Below, piece by piece: positions 1-8,365 of a stretch of 64,000 nucleotides of DNA. How positions within the stretch are numbered: the stretch's first letter is position 1; the number at the start of each line of letters is the position of its first letter. The position numbers and the translations under genes were made by a program. The notes beneath the pieces are model-generated. The model was not told where the DNA came from. It saw only the letters and a program-made list of their open reading frames with translations, and did no database searches. Source of the DNA: Candidatus Kuenenia stuttgartensis (GTDB lineage Bacteria; Planctomycetota; GCA-002687715; CAIWVZ01); contig CAMARR010000002.1 in the NCBI GenBank assembly GCA_945860915.1, forward strand, positions 1 through 64,000, read 5' to 3'.

Positions 1-95
1 GTCCCTAGGCCCCGAAAGTATGTCGGCACGGAGGGCAAAATGGAAGGAAACTTGTTCGTGAACTTCGCAAAGTTCCCGATAAGCGTCATTCATCC

Positions 96-899
96 CTAGT
101 TCCGAAAAAGCCGTGCCGCGATGACACGCACCCACCTTCTAGGTAACACGCGGACCGCAAGAGCCGTGATGTAATTCGCTATCCCACATACTCTAAATGG
201 ACGGCGCAGGCGCAATGCGTTGAGTGCTTCGTCCACGACCGTCTCCGCTGTCATCGGCCGGAATCGCATACTCGATTCATTCAGACCCGCGACGCGATGA
301 AATCCCGAAATCGTGTAACCCGGGCACAAAGCAAGGACTTGCACGCGTTGGCCTAGTTCGTGGTGCAGGGCTTCTGTAAACGAAAGAACAAATGCCTTCG
401 TGGCAGCGTACGTTCCGAATCCTGGGCAAGCCTGAAACGCGGCTGTCGACGCAACATTGATGATGCCTCCCCGGCCGGCGCAATACATGGCACGACCAAA
501 TCGATGGGACAACACCATGACCGCTTCCATGTTAAGGCGCATCATCTCCACGAGGCGCGACTCGTCTGAGTCCAGCGTGTCCGCGACCAGGCCAAATCCC
601 GCGTTATTGACAAGCAATGTCGGAACGCGCCCACCCTCAAATGCTGCGTGCGAGGTCGCATTCACTCCCTCGGCCGTCGCTAAGTCAGCACGAAGGACCC
701 GGATGGTCCGACCGTGCTTAGATCTCAGGTCCGCTGCGATGCCCTCGAGGCGCTCCACTCGCCGCGCAATCAGCAACAAATCGTAGCCCCGAGCTGCAAG
801 CTCTCGGGCGAAGGCCTCGCCGATCCCTTCTGAGGCGCCCGTCACGACGGCTTCTCCGAGTTCTGAGGTGGGTGGGTTGACGGGGCTCACGCGCACCAC
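96..899 (-). CDS. Short-chain dehydrogenase/reductase (SDR)
   Basis: A classical NAD(P)-dependent SDR of 267 residues; substrate unknown. The cofactor glycine motif TGASEGIG lies at residues 20-27, the NNAG motif at 98-101, the catalytic serine at about 151 and the YxxxK pair at Y164/K168, so the whole active site is present. The frame is open up to 974, but that longer start would overlap the divergent neighbour. I chose the GTG at 899 because GGGGGAG lies about nine bases ahead of it and it places the Rossmann motif at the usual distance from the N-terminus. The closest look is to the DltE/YqjQ-like subgroup of cytosolic SDRs, which is an impression rather than a test. It is divergent from the next gene with only 17 bp between the starts. 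Confidence 0.9.
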   Translation of the reverse strand: MVRVSPVNPPTSELGEAVVTGASEGIGEAFARELAARGYDLLLIARRVERLEGIAADLRSKHGRTIRVLRADLATAEGVNATSHAAFEGGRVPTLLVNNAGFGLVADTLDSDESRLVEMMRLNMEAVMVLSHRFGRAMYCAGRGGIINVASTAAFQACPGFGTYAATKAFVLSFTEALHHELGQRVQVLALCPGYTISGFHRVAGLNESSMRFRPMTAETVVDEALNALRLRRPFRVCGIANYITALAVRVLPRRWVRVIAARLFRN

Positions 900-916
900 G
901 ATAACGGACTCCCCCG

Positions 917-2155
917 ATGGCCAACGATTCTCGACATCCGACCTCTTGGATTGCCCCCGAAGCCGCCGGCGCATTCGGAGGGTTCATCGGGCCTCGCAAT
1001 CTGGTAGGCCTAGTTGCGTCGACAGCACCCTGGCTCTTCGACGGCACGTCTGCCGCATTCCGAGATCTCCCTCCGACAACCGGGCCTCGACTCTCCGACC
1101 ACGCACACCATCCGCTTGGGTGGTGGAGCGTCATTCGCCATGCGGACCTTCTGCCAACGGTCGAAACGCCTTCATCGGAGCAATGGACGGACTACTTCGC
1201 GCTGTGCGTCGCCTGCCACTTCGCGACAGTTGCGACCTACGTCCCAACGGACGTTGACACCAAAATCCGCGACCATCTCTGGTTCCTGAAACGACCGCCG
1301 ACAGAACGCGAGCGCTTCATGGGGGTGGTTGCGGCCGTCGCCACCTGGGATGTATCGAAGGTCAGCGCGCGCATCATCGACGTTCCTCGCGAAGGCCCAG
1401 TCTCCGGGCACGACGGCGAACGCCTTTCGATTCTCTGTGGCGGATTGGTCGGCCTTCGGTCCGTCGACGACCACGAAGGTGCCGAGGTCTTGGAAGAGGC
1501 TGTCGATGCCGAGCTTGCGCGTGAAGCGCGTGCCTTTGATCGAGTCGCAAAGATTCCCGGCAAAGAGCGGCAACTTCTGGTGCTCGCCGCAAGTTTGACC
1601 CATAACGCCGGCGACGTGGATCAGGGCCTTTCGGCCGGAGGCGGCGATCGGGCGTCTCCGCGATCTCGCGAGCGTTTCGCACGTCTCGCGCATGAGCGCC
1701 CGTCACGCTACGGGGGCGCATTCGGCCGCGCCGCCGCGCTCTATCGCGAGATTCTCGCGGCGGAAGGCCATCGACACTATCCCCTGCGCGAGCTGCGACT
1801 ACTTCGCTCCGACCCGGGCCTCCTCCTGCCCGTCGGACCCTTCTTGGACGCATGGGGCGCCAGAATTGCGACGTGGCCTAAATTCAATGTCGACCAAAAA
1901 GCTGAGATACTCAGCGGCATCGTAGACGGATGCCGAAAGGTCAAAGGCCAACTTGGCTATTACCGAGCAATAGCTGGATTCGCCGATGCATTCCCGGGTG
2001 GACTCGACGCGGCGCCGCTTCTCCGCGGCCTTTCCTCGTGGTCCAGAAAAGAAATTCGGGACCCAGATCTCAGAAAGCTCATCGCGGTTCGCAAGGACTC
2101 ATTCGAAGGAAGCCTCGCCAAGCGTGCCCGCGCAATCCTCGCACGAAGCGATTGA
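917..2155 (+). CDS. Conserved-looking protein of unknown function, 412 aa
   Basis: I do not recognise this family. The protein is soluble, with no signal peptide or convincing membrane segment, and is rich in Arg, Asp and Trp. A central HNAGDVDQG stretch (about residues 228-236) and a C-terminal half full of short helices (two GR..LYREIL-like segments and LLLPVGPFLDAWG near residue 300) look conserved in style and might be family signatures. It starts 17 bp from the divergent SDR gene and ends 2 bp before the convergent stop of the TPR gene, so it is probably a single-gene unit. Codon use matches its neighbours, which supports it being real. No function is assigned. Confidence 0.75.
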   Translation: MANDSRHPTSWIAPEAAGAFGGFIGPRNLVGLVASTAPWLFDGTSAAFRDLPPTTGPRLSDHAHHPLGWWSVIRHADLLPTVETPSSEQWTDYFALCVACHFATVATYVPTDVDTKIRDHLWFLKRPPTERERFMGVVAAVATWDVSKVSARIIDVPREGPVSGHDGERLSILCGGLVGLRSVDDHEGAEVLEEAVDAELAREARAFDRVAKIPGKERQLLVLAASLTHNAGDVDQGLSAGGGDRASPRSRERFARLAHERPSRYGGAFGRAAALYREILAAEGHRHYPLRELRLLRSDPGLLLPVGPFLDAWGARIATWPKFNVDQKAEILSGIVDGCRKVKGQLGYYRAIAGFADAFPGGLDAAPLLRGLSSWSRKEIRDPDLRKLIAVRKDSFEGSLAKRARAILARSD

Positions 2156-2157
2156 AT

Positions 2158-3618
2158 CTAGCGGTCGGCCGCGGTGGTCGGCACCTTGATTCCAAAGGCT
2201 TCCAAAAGAGCTGGATGAGGAAGCGCATTGCGCCCGATCAAGCCATTCCGTTCCGCGAGCAATGCCGACGCCTTGGCATCGGCGATGTCCCCCGCACGCA
2301 GTTGGACAATAGACAGGTGCGCAGGCAACGTCAGACTGCTCGGCCTGCTTGCTGCAGCCTCCGTGAGCGCCTTGGCGATCGCCTTGAAGTCGGCAGCGCT
2401 CTTCGGCCCACCTGTTTCCAGGAACTGAGTGGTTCCCTTAATCGAGTCATTGCGCAATGCGAATTCGGCAAGGGCTGCGCCCGCACCCGGCATGTCTCCC
2501 GACCTCGCCTTTGCAATCGCGAGTTCAAGCCACGCGGGCAGAAACACTGGGAAACTGCGCGCCGCCCTTTCAAAAAGTGGGGCTGCTTCCTTCGGGCGAT
2601 CAAGCAAGAGCAACAACTCTCCGGAACGAAACTGGGCTGGCCAACACTCGGCGTTGTGCTTCAGCGCCTGACCGTACGTCGCGAGGGCCTGCTCAATCAC
2701 ACGCCGAGCTGACTCGTCGATCGCAACGACCGCCGCCATCGGGTCAAGCTTCTCGGTTGCTGGCAATTCGTATCGTCTTGCGAGACGTACTACAACTCCC
2801 GCGTGGTTTGGATGAGCCTCGACCTGCTTTTCGAGCCCCTGAAGGTCCACGCCGGCGAATGCGCCAGGAAACGACGGCTCGCTCAATTTGTCCGCAAGAA
2901 GAGAACCGAAGGGATGACGGCCGCCGCTCCCAGTATCGCAGAGGCCTTCCTTCTCAGCACGATGGAATTCGGCCCAAGCGTCTTGGAAACGCCCTACCTC
3001 GCTCAAATAGCCTGCATACGCAAGGCGAATCAGCGTGGCATTGGGGCGTTCGGCGACAAGAGCGACCAATCCCTTTTCAAGCAGATCGCGAATCTTTGAG
3101 TTGGTGACAAGCGCAGAGATAAGACCCTGAGACTGAGCGAACGCTGGCATCCCCTGCTGTCGGAAGTTGTCCATCAGTAGGTCGATGGCCTCTGCTTCAC
3201 GTTGACTACGAACCAGAGCCTTCACCACAACGGTGGCCATCTCGGAGTCAGTCGGATCGGAGGCGAGCGCGCGTCTACCAAAGTCAATGGCCGCGCTCAT
3301 GTCACGCGCGTAGTAGGCATCGCGGGCGAGCGCCCGCAGCGGAATGAACGCTGCCGGGTTTGATGCGAGGCAGGCCTTCCAAAGTGCCTGAACCTCGGCG
3401 ATCGCAGCGGCCTTCTTGTCCGGGTGTGACTCCTCTTTCGATGCGAGGAGGATCGCCTGCGTAAGTCGGAGCTTGAGTCCGACATTGTCCGGATGAGCCC
3501 TCACTGCCGCCTGAAGAGAATTCACATCCGCTTTCGCGGTGCTCCCGGGAATCTCCTGCCCGATGACAAGTTTCGCCGCGAGAAGCAGAAGCACGAGAAT
3601 TGTTCGAATGGAATTCAT
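2158..3618 (-). CDS. Exported TPR-repeat protein
   Basis: A secreted protein of 486 residues. An N-terminal signal peptide (MNSIRTILVLLLLAAKLVIG, cleavage probably just before QE) is followed by helical repeats of TPR type. Recurrent signatures include LRLTQAILLAS, ALARDAYYARDMSAAIDFGRRAL, LIRLAYAGYLSEVGRFQDAW and LLLLLDRPKEAAPLFERAARSFP. TPR arrays act as protein-protein scaffolds, here presumably in the periplasm. The open frame continues to a GTG at 3636, but the ATG at 3618 begins directly at the signal peptide. It is the last gene of a minus-strand set that starts with an ECF sigma factor, 83 bp behind the VIT/vWA gene. That gap contains a perfect 9-bp inverted repeat (3624-3664). A partner role with the vWA protein is inference. 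Confidence 0.85.
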   Translation of the reverse strand: MNSIRTILVLLLLAAKLVIGQEIPGSTAKADVNSLQAAVRAHPDNVGLKLRLTQAILLASKEESHPDKKAAAIAEVQALWKACLASNPAAFIPLRALARDAYYARDMSAAIDFGRRALASDPTDSEMATVVVKALVRSQREAEAIDLLMDNFRQQGMPAFAQSQGLISALVTNSKIRDLLEKGLVALVAERPNATLIRLAYAGYLSEVGRFQDAWAEFHRAEKEGLCDTGSGGRHPFGSLLADKLSEPSFPGAFAGVDLQGLEKQVEAHPNHAGVVVRLARRYELPATEKLDPMAAVVAIDESARRVIEQALATYGQALKHNAECWPAQFRSGELLLLLDRPKEAAPLFERAARSFPVFLPAWLELAIAKARSGDMPGAGAALAEFALRNDSIKGTTQFLETGGPKSAADFKAIAKALTEAAASRPSSLTLPAHLSIVQLRAGDIADAKASALLAERNGLIGRNALPHPALLEAFGIKVPTTAADR

Positions 3619-3623
3619 AGGAA

Positions 3624-3664
3624 GGACGCCCGACACCGACTGAGGTCAGCCGACACGGGCGTCC
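3624..3664 (-). promoter_or_regulatory. Perfect 9-bp inverted repeat before the TPR gene
   Basis: The arms GGACGCCCG (3624-3632) and CGGGCGTCC (3656-3664) are exact reverse complements. The 23-nt spacer holds a nested CTGA-GG-TCAG. In the mRNA the distal arm ends 5 nt before the ATG at 3618, so the folded stem would cover the region where ribosomes bind. No T-run follows, so this is not a standard intrinsic terminator. It may be an mRNA structure that sets the translation or stability of the last operon gene, or an operator. Confidence 0.5.
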
Positions 3665-3701
3665 ATCTTAGACCGGACCGCACCCACTCAAAACCCTGCC
3701 C

Positions 3702-6104
3702 TCAGTCAGAGGGCCTGGATGCCGGCTTTGCGGGCAGAATCTGGACAACTCGGTCGCCGTCGATTGCGATGATGTTGCTCCCGAGCGCGAGGACTGCTCC
3801 CCACCCTGGACGCTTCGCGAGTTCGAACCACGCGGGCGACCATTGCTCAATAGCCACAAGTTTTCGGTCGAGATCTTCGGCCGGCAGATTGAGCGCTGCG
3901 CCTTCGATGAAGATTCCCGAACGTTCCCAGAAGACTCGCGACGCTACGTTGCGAATGGTCGCCTGGAGCTGCCCGCGGCGAGCCACATCGGATTCGCGAA
4001 GGTCCTTGAGCCTCAGCGAGAGGTTGATGTCTCCCGATTCGTAGAGCTTGCGGAATTCATCGCCGGCAGCATTCGCCTTGCTTTTCGCTTCTTCGAAAAG
4101 CTGCTCGCCCTCTTGATCAGGCAACTTCTTGCCTTCAGCGGAGCGCAAGCGGTCTCGAAGTCCGGACTCCAGTCCGCCTGTTGCATCGCGAGGCGCCGCA
4201 GCACTTGGGGCCGGCGCGCCGAGTGTCCCGGGTGCGCCTGCCGCATCACGCCTCACCCCACCGACGTCGAGACCACGTCCGCCCGTCTCACCTCGTGTCG
4301 CACCCCCGCCTCCCCCTGGTTGTCCACCACGCCAATGGCCAGGGTTCTGAGGTGGCTGCACACCCGCAGTCGGAATGTCCTCCGTAATGAGGAACGAAGT
4401 GTAGGGCGTCACAATTCCATGCCGGACCCCGAGCGAGACAATCTCATCACGGAGTTCCTTCGATTCACCGTTAAGGCGAATCAGGTCCATGAGCCAACCG
4501 ACTTTTCGGGTGGCCCAAAGACGCGCGACCGACGGTTGAACCGATGCAGAATCCACGGCGAATGTCCAGCTCGTCGCAAATGGCGTGGTGTTCACACGGC
4601 CTTCGAGATTCACTTTGACTGTTCCCTTGCCCTTCCACGATCCGGCGAGCGTCAGCTGCGTGCCTCGGAATAAGTCAGGAACATCCCTCGGGAAAACGTC
4701 CTTCACTTCAAGTCCTTCGAAGGTCACCTTGATGTCACTCAGTACGGGACGAGAGACTTTGGCGAAGAACGTCGAGACCTTGAGTTCAAGATCCTCGGAT
4801 TCCGCAACGTAGTCGCGCGTGCCGCGATTCTGCTCTGCCATGCGATCAAGGAGAGTCGCATTGACGTCTCCACCGATGCCGAACACCGAGAGCCTTACGC
4901 GCTTGGGGCACTTCCCTGCAATGTCCTTGACCAGGGACTCGGGATCGGTCAGCCCCACGGTGGGGCGACCGTCAGTCAGGAAGAGAAGTTGGAGCGGACG
5001 ATCGCCATCTCCGGAAATCTTCAGTGCTGCCACGAGAGCGTCGTGAATTGCTGTTCCACCAACTGGCTTTAAATCCCCGACGAACGACACCGCGCGCTTG
5101 ACGGATTCGCTCGAGACATCGGTCAGTTTGCCATTCAATGGCCGAGCCTCGGTCGAGAACGAAATCAGCTCAAATCGATCTCCAGCTTCAAGAGATTGCA
5201 GACATTGAATCAGAGTCTTGCGGAGCTGCTCCATCTTGACTCCGGCCATCGAGCCCGACGTATCCGCGACAAAGATGATGTCTTGGGCTGGTCGCATCGC
5301 AGCTGCGGGTTGCACGGCCGGCGCGAGCATCAGGAGGAAATTTCCGTGGTCGCCATCGCTGTGAGAAACGAAGGAAGCACCAACGTCTCCTTCGCCTTGG
5401 CCAATGTAGAGAACGAAGTCTGTGTCGGCCTTAGTCCCACGTTCTTCGAGCACAACTTTTGCGCTGCGATCGCCGCTACGAGTCACGGTGACTTGGTGGG
5501 TCGGCGAGTGAATCACCTTCAGTGCGCCTTTGCTCGCAATCTCGGCGACAATGGTCGTCTGACCTGTCGTTGGTGCTCCTCCGGCCTGAGTCTTCAGCGG
5601 GTAGCGCCATTCGAGCATTCCTGCGGTGGCGCTCAGCGTCTCTGAGTAGGTCAACTCGATGTCCATGGTCCCCGTGGCTGGAATGGGAAACACGCGAGCA
5701 CGAAAAAGTCGACGCCCCATGTACTCAAGGAGTCCCGGGTCTCGAGCCCGTGCAACGATCGCCTCGTAGATGCCGGCGGCCTTATCACGGTCGAGCAATT
5801 CGCCCGAGACCATCTTCCCGCCCATCGACATGGCAAAGCCCGAGATTGCGGCTTGGTCGGGGAGCGCAAACAAGTACGTCCCCTCAAGTTCAACTGCGTT
5901 GGGGTTGCGAAATGTCTGACGGACGGTTGTGGTCACCACGCCTTCTTCGACTTTCGCAGTAACGGCGTGACGCTCCGTGCTGAGCGGTGCGAGCGACCGG
6001 TGGCGAGCGGGGTTAACCACCACCTGACGGATGCTGAGTTCCGTTACGAACTGTGCCGAGACCAACGTAGACACGAACGCAAGAGCCAGTAGGAACCGCG
6101 ACAT
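3702..6104 (-). CDS. Exported VIT-domain/von Willebrand factor A protein
   Basis: An 800-residue secreted protein. A signal peptide (residues 1-17, LVSAQ end) is followed by a VIT (vault/inter-alpha-trypsin) domain at about 25-155, seen in VTTTVRQTFRNPNAVELEG and in YEAIVARARDPGLLEY. A vWA domain lies at about 275-450. Its metal-binding MIDAS motif DTSGSM starts at D281, with the later T in GGTAIHDAL and the D in FLTDGRP also present. The tail is Gly/Pro/Ala-rich and probably disordered, then charged and helical. VIT-vWA proteins bind partners or metal-dependent ligands outside the cytoplasm; the ligand here is unknown. The start was chosen at 6104 because GGAGGT sits at the normal distance, although that SD lies in a stem (6113-6136). 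It belongs to the sigma-factor operon. Confidence 0.93.
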   Translation of the reverse strand: MSRFLLALAFVSTLVSAQFVTELSIRQVVVNPARHRSLAPLSTERHAVTAKVEEGVVTTTVRQTFRNPNAVELEGTYLFALPDQAAISGFAMSMGGKMVSGELLDRDKAAGIYEAIVARARDPGLLEYMGRRLFRARVFPIPATGTMDIELTYSETLSATAGMLEWRYPLKTQAGGAPTTGQTTIVAEIASKGALKVIHSPTHQVTVTRSGDRSAKVVLEERGTKADTDFVLYIGQGEGDVGASFVSHSDGDHGNFLLMLAPAVQPAAAMRPAQDIIFVADTSGSMAGVKMEQLRKTLIQCLQSLEAGDRFELISFSTEARPLNGKLTDVSSESVKRAVSFVGDLKPVGGTAIHDALVAALKISGDGDRPLQLLFLTDGRPTVGLTDPESLVKDIAGKCPKRVRLSVFGIGGDVNATLLDRMAEQNRGTRDYVAESEDLELKVSTFFAKVSRPVLSDIKVTFEGLEVKDVFPRDVPDLFRGTQLTLAGSWKGKGTVKVNLEGRVNTTPFATSWTFAVDSASVQPSVARLWATRKVGWLMDLIRLNGESKELRDEIVSLGVRHGIVTPYTSFLITEDIPTAGVQPPQNPGHWRGGQPGGGGGATRGETGGRGLDVGGVRRDAAGAPGTLGAPAPSAAAPRDATGGLESGLRDRLRSAEGKKLPDQEGEQLFEEAKSKANAAGDEFRKLYESGDINLSLRLKDLRESDVARRGQLQATIRNVASRVFWERSGIFIEGAALNLPAEDLDRKLVAIEQWSPAWFELAKRPGWGAVLALGSNIIAIDGDRVVQILPAKPASRPSD

Positions 6105-6112
6105 GGAACGAC

Positions 6113-6136
6113 CTCCGAGGGAGCGAGCCCTCGGAG
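6113..6136 (-). promoter_or_regulatory. SD-masking hairpin before the VIT/vWA gene
   Basis: The arms CTCCGAGGG (6113-6121) and CCCTCGGAG (6128-6136) form a perfect 9-bp stem with a 6-nt loop. Read on the minus strand, the arm next to the gene carries the CGGAG part of the GGAGGT ribosome-binding site of the ATG at 6104. The folded mRNA would therefore hide the start site. There is no T-run. The geometry fits thermosensor-like or protein-controlled translation; this role is inferred from sequence only. Confidence 0.6.
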
Positions 6137-6170
6137 ATCGTAGACGCAGGCCGTTCAAGAAAGTTCCCGA

Positions 6171-7613
6171 TTACCGAAACGGGATCTCAACGGCAGGCGG
6201 AAGCAACCGATCCCATTGATCATCGATTTCGCTGGGCTCGACCATGTCAGGCGACAAAGTGGGATTCGTGGCCAGTCTCACGGCGGACTCAAAAAGCTTC
6301 GGGTAGTCCGCGGACGAAAGCGACTTGCCATCGCGCAGCAGCATAATGCCGGTGCGACCGCCTGATTCCTGTCGAAGCATCGGCACCAATCCGCGGCGTT
6401 GGCAGAACTCGGACAAATTATTCGGTATCTGAGCCGCGGGAGTCGTCCGTTGGATAACGCCCATACGGACGGCACCACCGAGTTGAGCCGTTGATGTGAC
6501 CTGTGCAACTCGGAAAATCATGCCCCCGGACGCATCCGTACCTCGAAGAATGACAAGAGGCTGAAGTGGGTCACAAGGTGACAACGACTCGACCGACTCC
6601 ATGTTGCACCGCTGCAGCGTCCCGAAGGCGCGGGCAAGATCGCCTCCACGATACAACGACTCCGCCATCATGTAGCGCGCAAGAGGCGCGAATGGAGATC
6701 GAGACATGTCGTGGTCGAAGCGCTGATAGCCAGCAACCGCGGCCTGGTAGCGGCCCTCTACCCGTGCCTGCTTGGCTCCGATGAACACCCGTTCGTCGGG
6801 ATGCAATGGCACAAGACGGGGGTCTTTGTCGACGCCCGGGAGATGCATGACCGAAGTTCCTGCAGCAAGCGACGCCACAACGGGACGCATGGGCTCGACA
6901 GCGCGAGCAACATCTGCGCGGCTTGCGATGTCATGCAAATCGTTGACGAGATTGGCCGACGTCGGCTGCGCCATGATGTTGCACAAGCCCGCCCGGAACT
7001 CATCAGCAGCTCTCAGGTATCGCGTGATCTGAACGCCATGCTCGGGATGACGCTCGACGCCCTGAGACCGAAGTTTCGCCGTCAGGAGATCGAGATCGAG
7101 TCGACCCATATCCGCAAGCAACACCGCCTTCGCGCGATCCGCTGCCGACTCGGGCATATAGAGCGCCGAACGAACGAGAAGATCTGTCGTATCGACATGA
7201 TCTCGAAGTGCTGAAGGCAGAAACGCTGATGCGAGCGGAGGCTCGGGAGTGACTGCCCCCGAGTTGCTGCTACGAGTAGCGCCGGTTTCACGTGCGTACT
7301 TGAACGTCATCGAGTGCGAGAGAACCAAGCCACCGAGAATCACAGCCGCTGCAGCCGTGCGCTTCCACCAAGGTGATGCCGCCGAGCGACGATCGCCGAC
7401 GCCTGGGAATTCGGCAGGAAAAACGAATTTAGGCGCGGGCCCTAAGCGAGGCTCGACCGACCTGAGTCGCCCGAAGAGCGCTTGGTACGCCGGCAGTTCC
7501 TTCGCGCACGATGCACACCGTTCCATGTGGGCATCAACCGCATCACGGGTCGCGCGACTCGCACGACCATCCAGAACTTCCGACCATTGACCACGACACA
7601 TCACGCAGTCCAT
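6171..7613 (-). CDS. Membrane zinc-finger anti-sigma-like protein
   Basis: A 480-residue protein starting with a zf-HC2 anti-sigma type module: C3/C6 and the HxxxCxxC pattern H29-C33-C36. A single membrane helix follows at about 86-104 (TAAAAVILGGLVLSH). The rest, some 370 residues, should lie outside the cytoplasm and includes a helical repeat-like stretch near QRFDHDMSRSPFAPLARYMMAESLYRGGDLARAF. In known systems the zinc module holds the ECF sigma factor at the membrane until a signal arrives. Its ATG sits 1 bp beyond the stop of the sigma gene, which implies coupled translation and a matched sigma/anti-sigma pair. The large sensor part has no family I can name. Confidence 0.88.
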   Translation of the reverse strand: MDCVMCRGQWSEVLDGRASRATRDAVDAHMERCASCAKELPAYQALFGRLRSVEPRLGPAPKFVFPAEFPGVGDRRSAASPWWKRTAAAAVILGGLVLSHSMTFKYARETGATRSSNSGAVTPEPPLASAFLPSALRDHVDTTDLLVRSALYMPESAADRAKAVLLADMGRLDLDLLTAKLRSQGVERHPEHGVQITRYLRAADEFRAGLCNIMAQPTSANLVNDLHDIASRADVARAVEPMRPVVASLAAGTSVMHLPGVDKDPRLVPLHPDERVFIGAKQARVEGRYQAAVAGYQRFDHDMSRSPFAPLARYMMAESLYRGGDLARAFGTLQRCNMESVESLSPCDPLQPLVILRGTDASGGMIFRVAQVTSTAQLGGAVRMGVIQRTTPAAQIPNNLSEFCQRRGLVPMLRQESGGRTGIMLLRDGKSLSSADYPKLFESAVRLATNPTLSPDMVEPSEIDDQWDRLLPPAVEIPFR

Positions 7614-7614
7614 G

Positions 7615-8262
7615 TCATCCCCTTAACGCAGCCTCAAGCGACGTATCGCCGAGGTAGTCCCTGAACGTTTCGAAAAAGCGATCACGCGCACGCGAAAGCC
7701 GTGATGACACGGTCTTCACTGGGCACCCAATCACTTCCGCTGCTTCCTCATACGACAACCCCTGCAAGGCGCAGAGGACGAATACTTCTCGAAGCTTGGG
7801 TGAAAGGGTGTCCGTCACCGCGGCCACCCGTTCCGCCAACTCACCCGCCAAGACTTTGATCTCTGGGCGCTCGAAGGACGGCACCGGTGGGTCGACCGAC
7901 GTGCCAAAATCATCATCCTCGTCAGCAGGACCAATGGGCACCAGTGCGATGCGCTTGCGCCTCAACCAGTCGATCGACGCGTTCCTTGTGACCGCGTAGA
8001 CCCACGTAAGAAATCGCCCCCGCGGATCGAACGACTTCGGCTGCCTATAGACTTTAAGAAAGACCTCCTGAAGGAGGTCGTCTGCAGCGTCGCGATCCCC
8101 AACAAATCGAGCGATGAAAAGCCTTAACCGTGCCGCATGGCGCTCATAGAGCGCATTGAATGCGGCGAGATCTCCGTCCATAAGACGGATCATGAGGACC
8201 TCATCGGTCTCCGCAGCGTCGGTCAGGGGGATCTCCCGGGGGACGGCTCGAAGGGTGGTCAT
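7615..8262 (-). CDS. ECF-type RNA polymerase sigma factor
   Basis: A sigma-70 family factor of the extracytoplasmic-function group, 215 residues from the ATG at 8262; a GTG at 8286 would add eight residues. Region 2 is clear (ALYERHAARLRLFIARFVGD, DDLLQEVFLKVY, FLTWVYAVTRNASIDWLRRK), and region 4 ends the protein (LREVFVLCALQGLSYEEAAE, then IGCPVKTVSSRLSRAR). There is no region 1.1 or 3. A short acidic linker separates the two domains. It heads the operon with the anti-sigma-like, VIT/vWA and TPR genes, so it probably directs its own operon as most ECF factors do. The 103-bp region divergent from hslO must hold its promoter; I could not define one. Confidence 0.95.
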   Translation of the reverse strand: MTTLRAVPREIPLTDAAETDEVLMIRLMDGDLAAFNALYERHAARLRLFIARFVGDRDAADDLLQEVFLKVYRQPKSFDPRGRFLTWVYAVTRNASIDWLRRKRIALVPIGPADEDDDFGTSVDPPVPSFERPEIKVLAGELAERVAAVTDTLSPKLREVFVLCALQGLSYEEAAEVIGCPVKTVSSRLSRARDRFFETFRDYLGDTSLEAALRG

Positions 8263-8365
8263 GTTCGTCTTGTGGCAAGCCGACACATGGCCTACCTAGG
8301 CCACCATACGGATCGACCCCTAGACTACTCCCCCGCGAGGGTAAGGATGTTAGGTTTCCCCCCGC

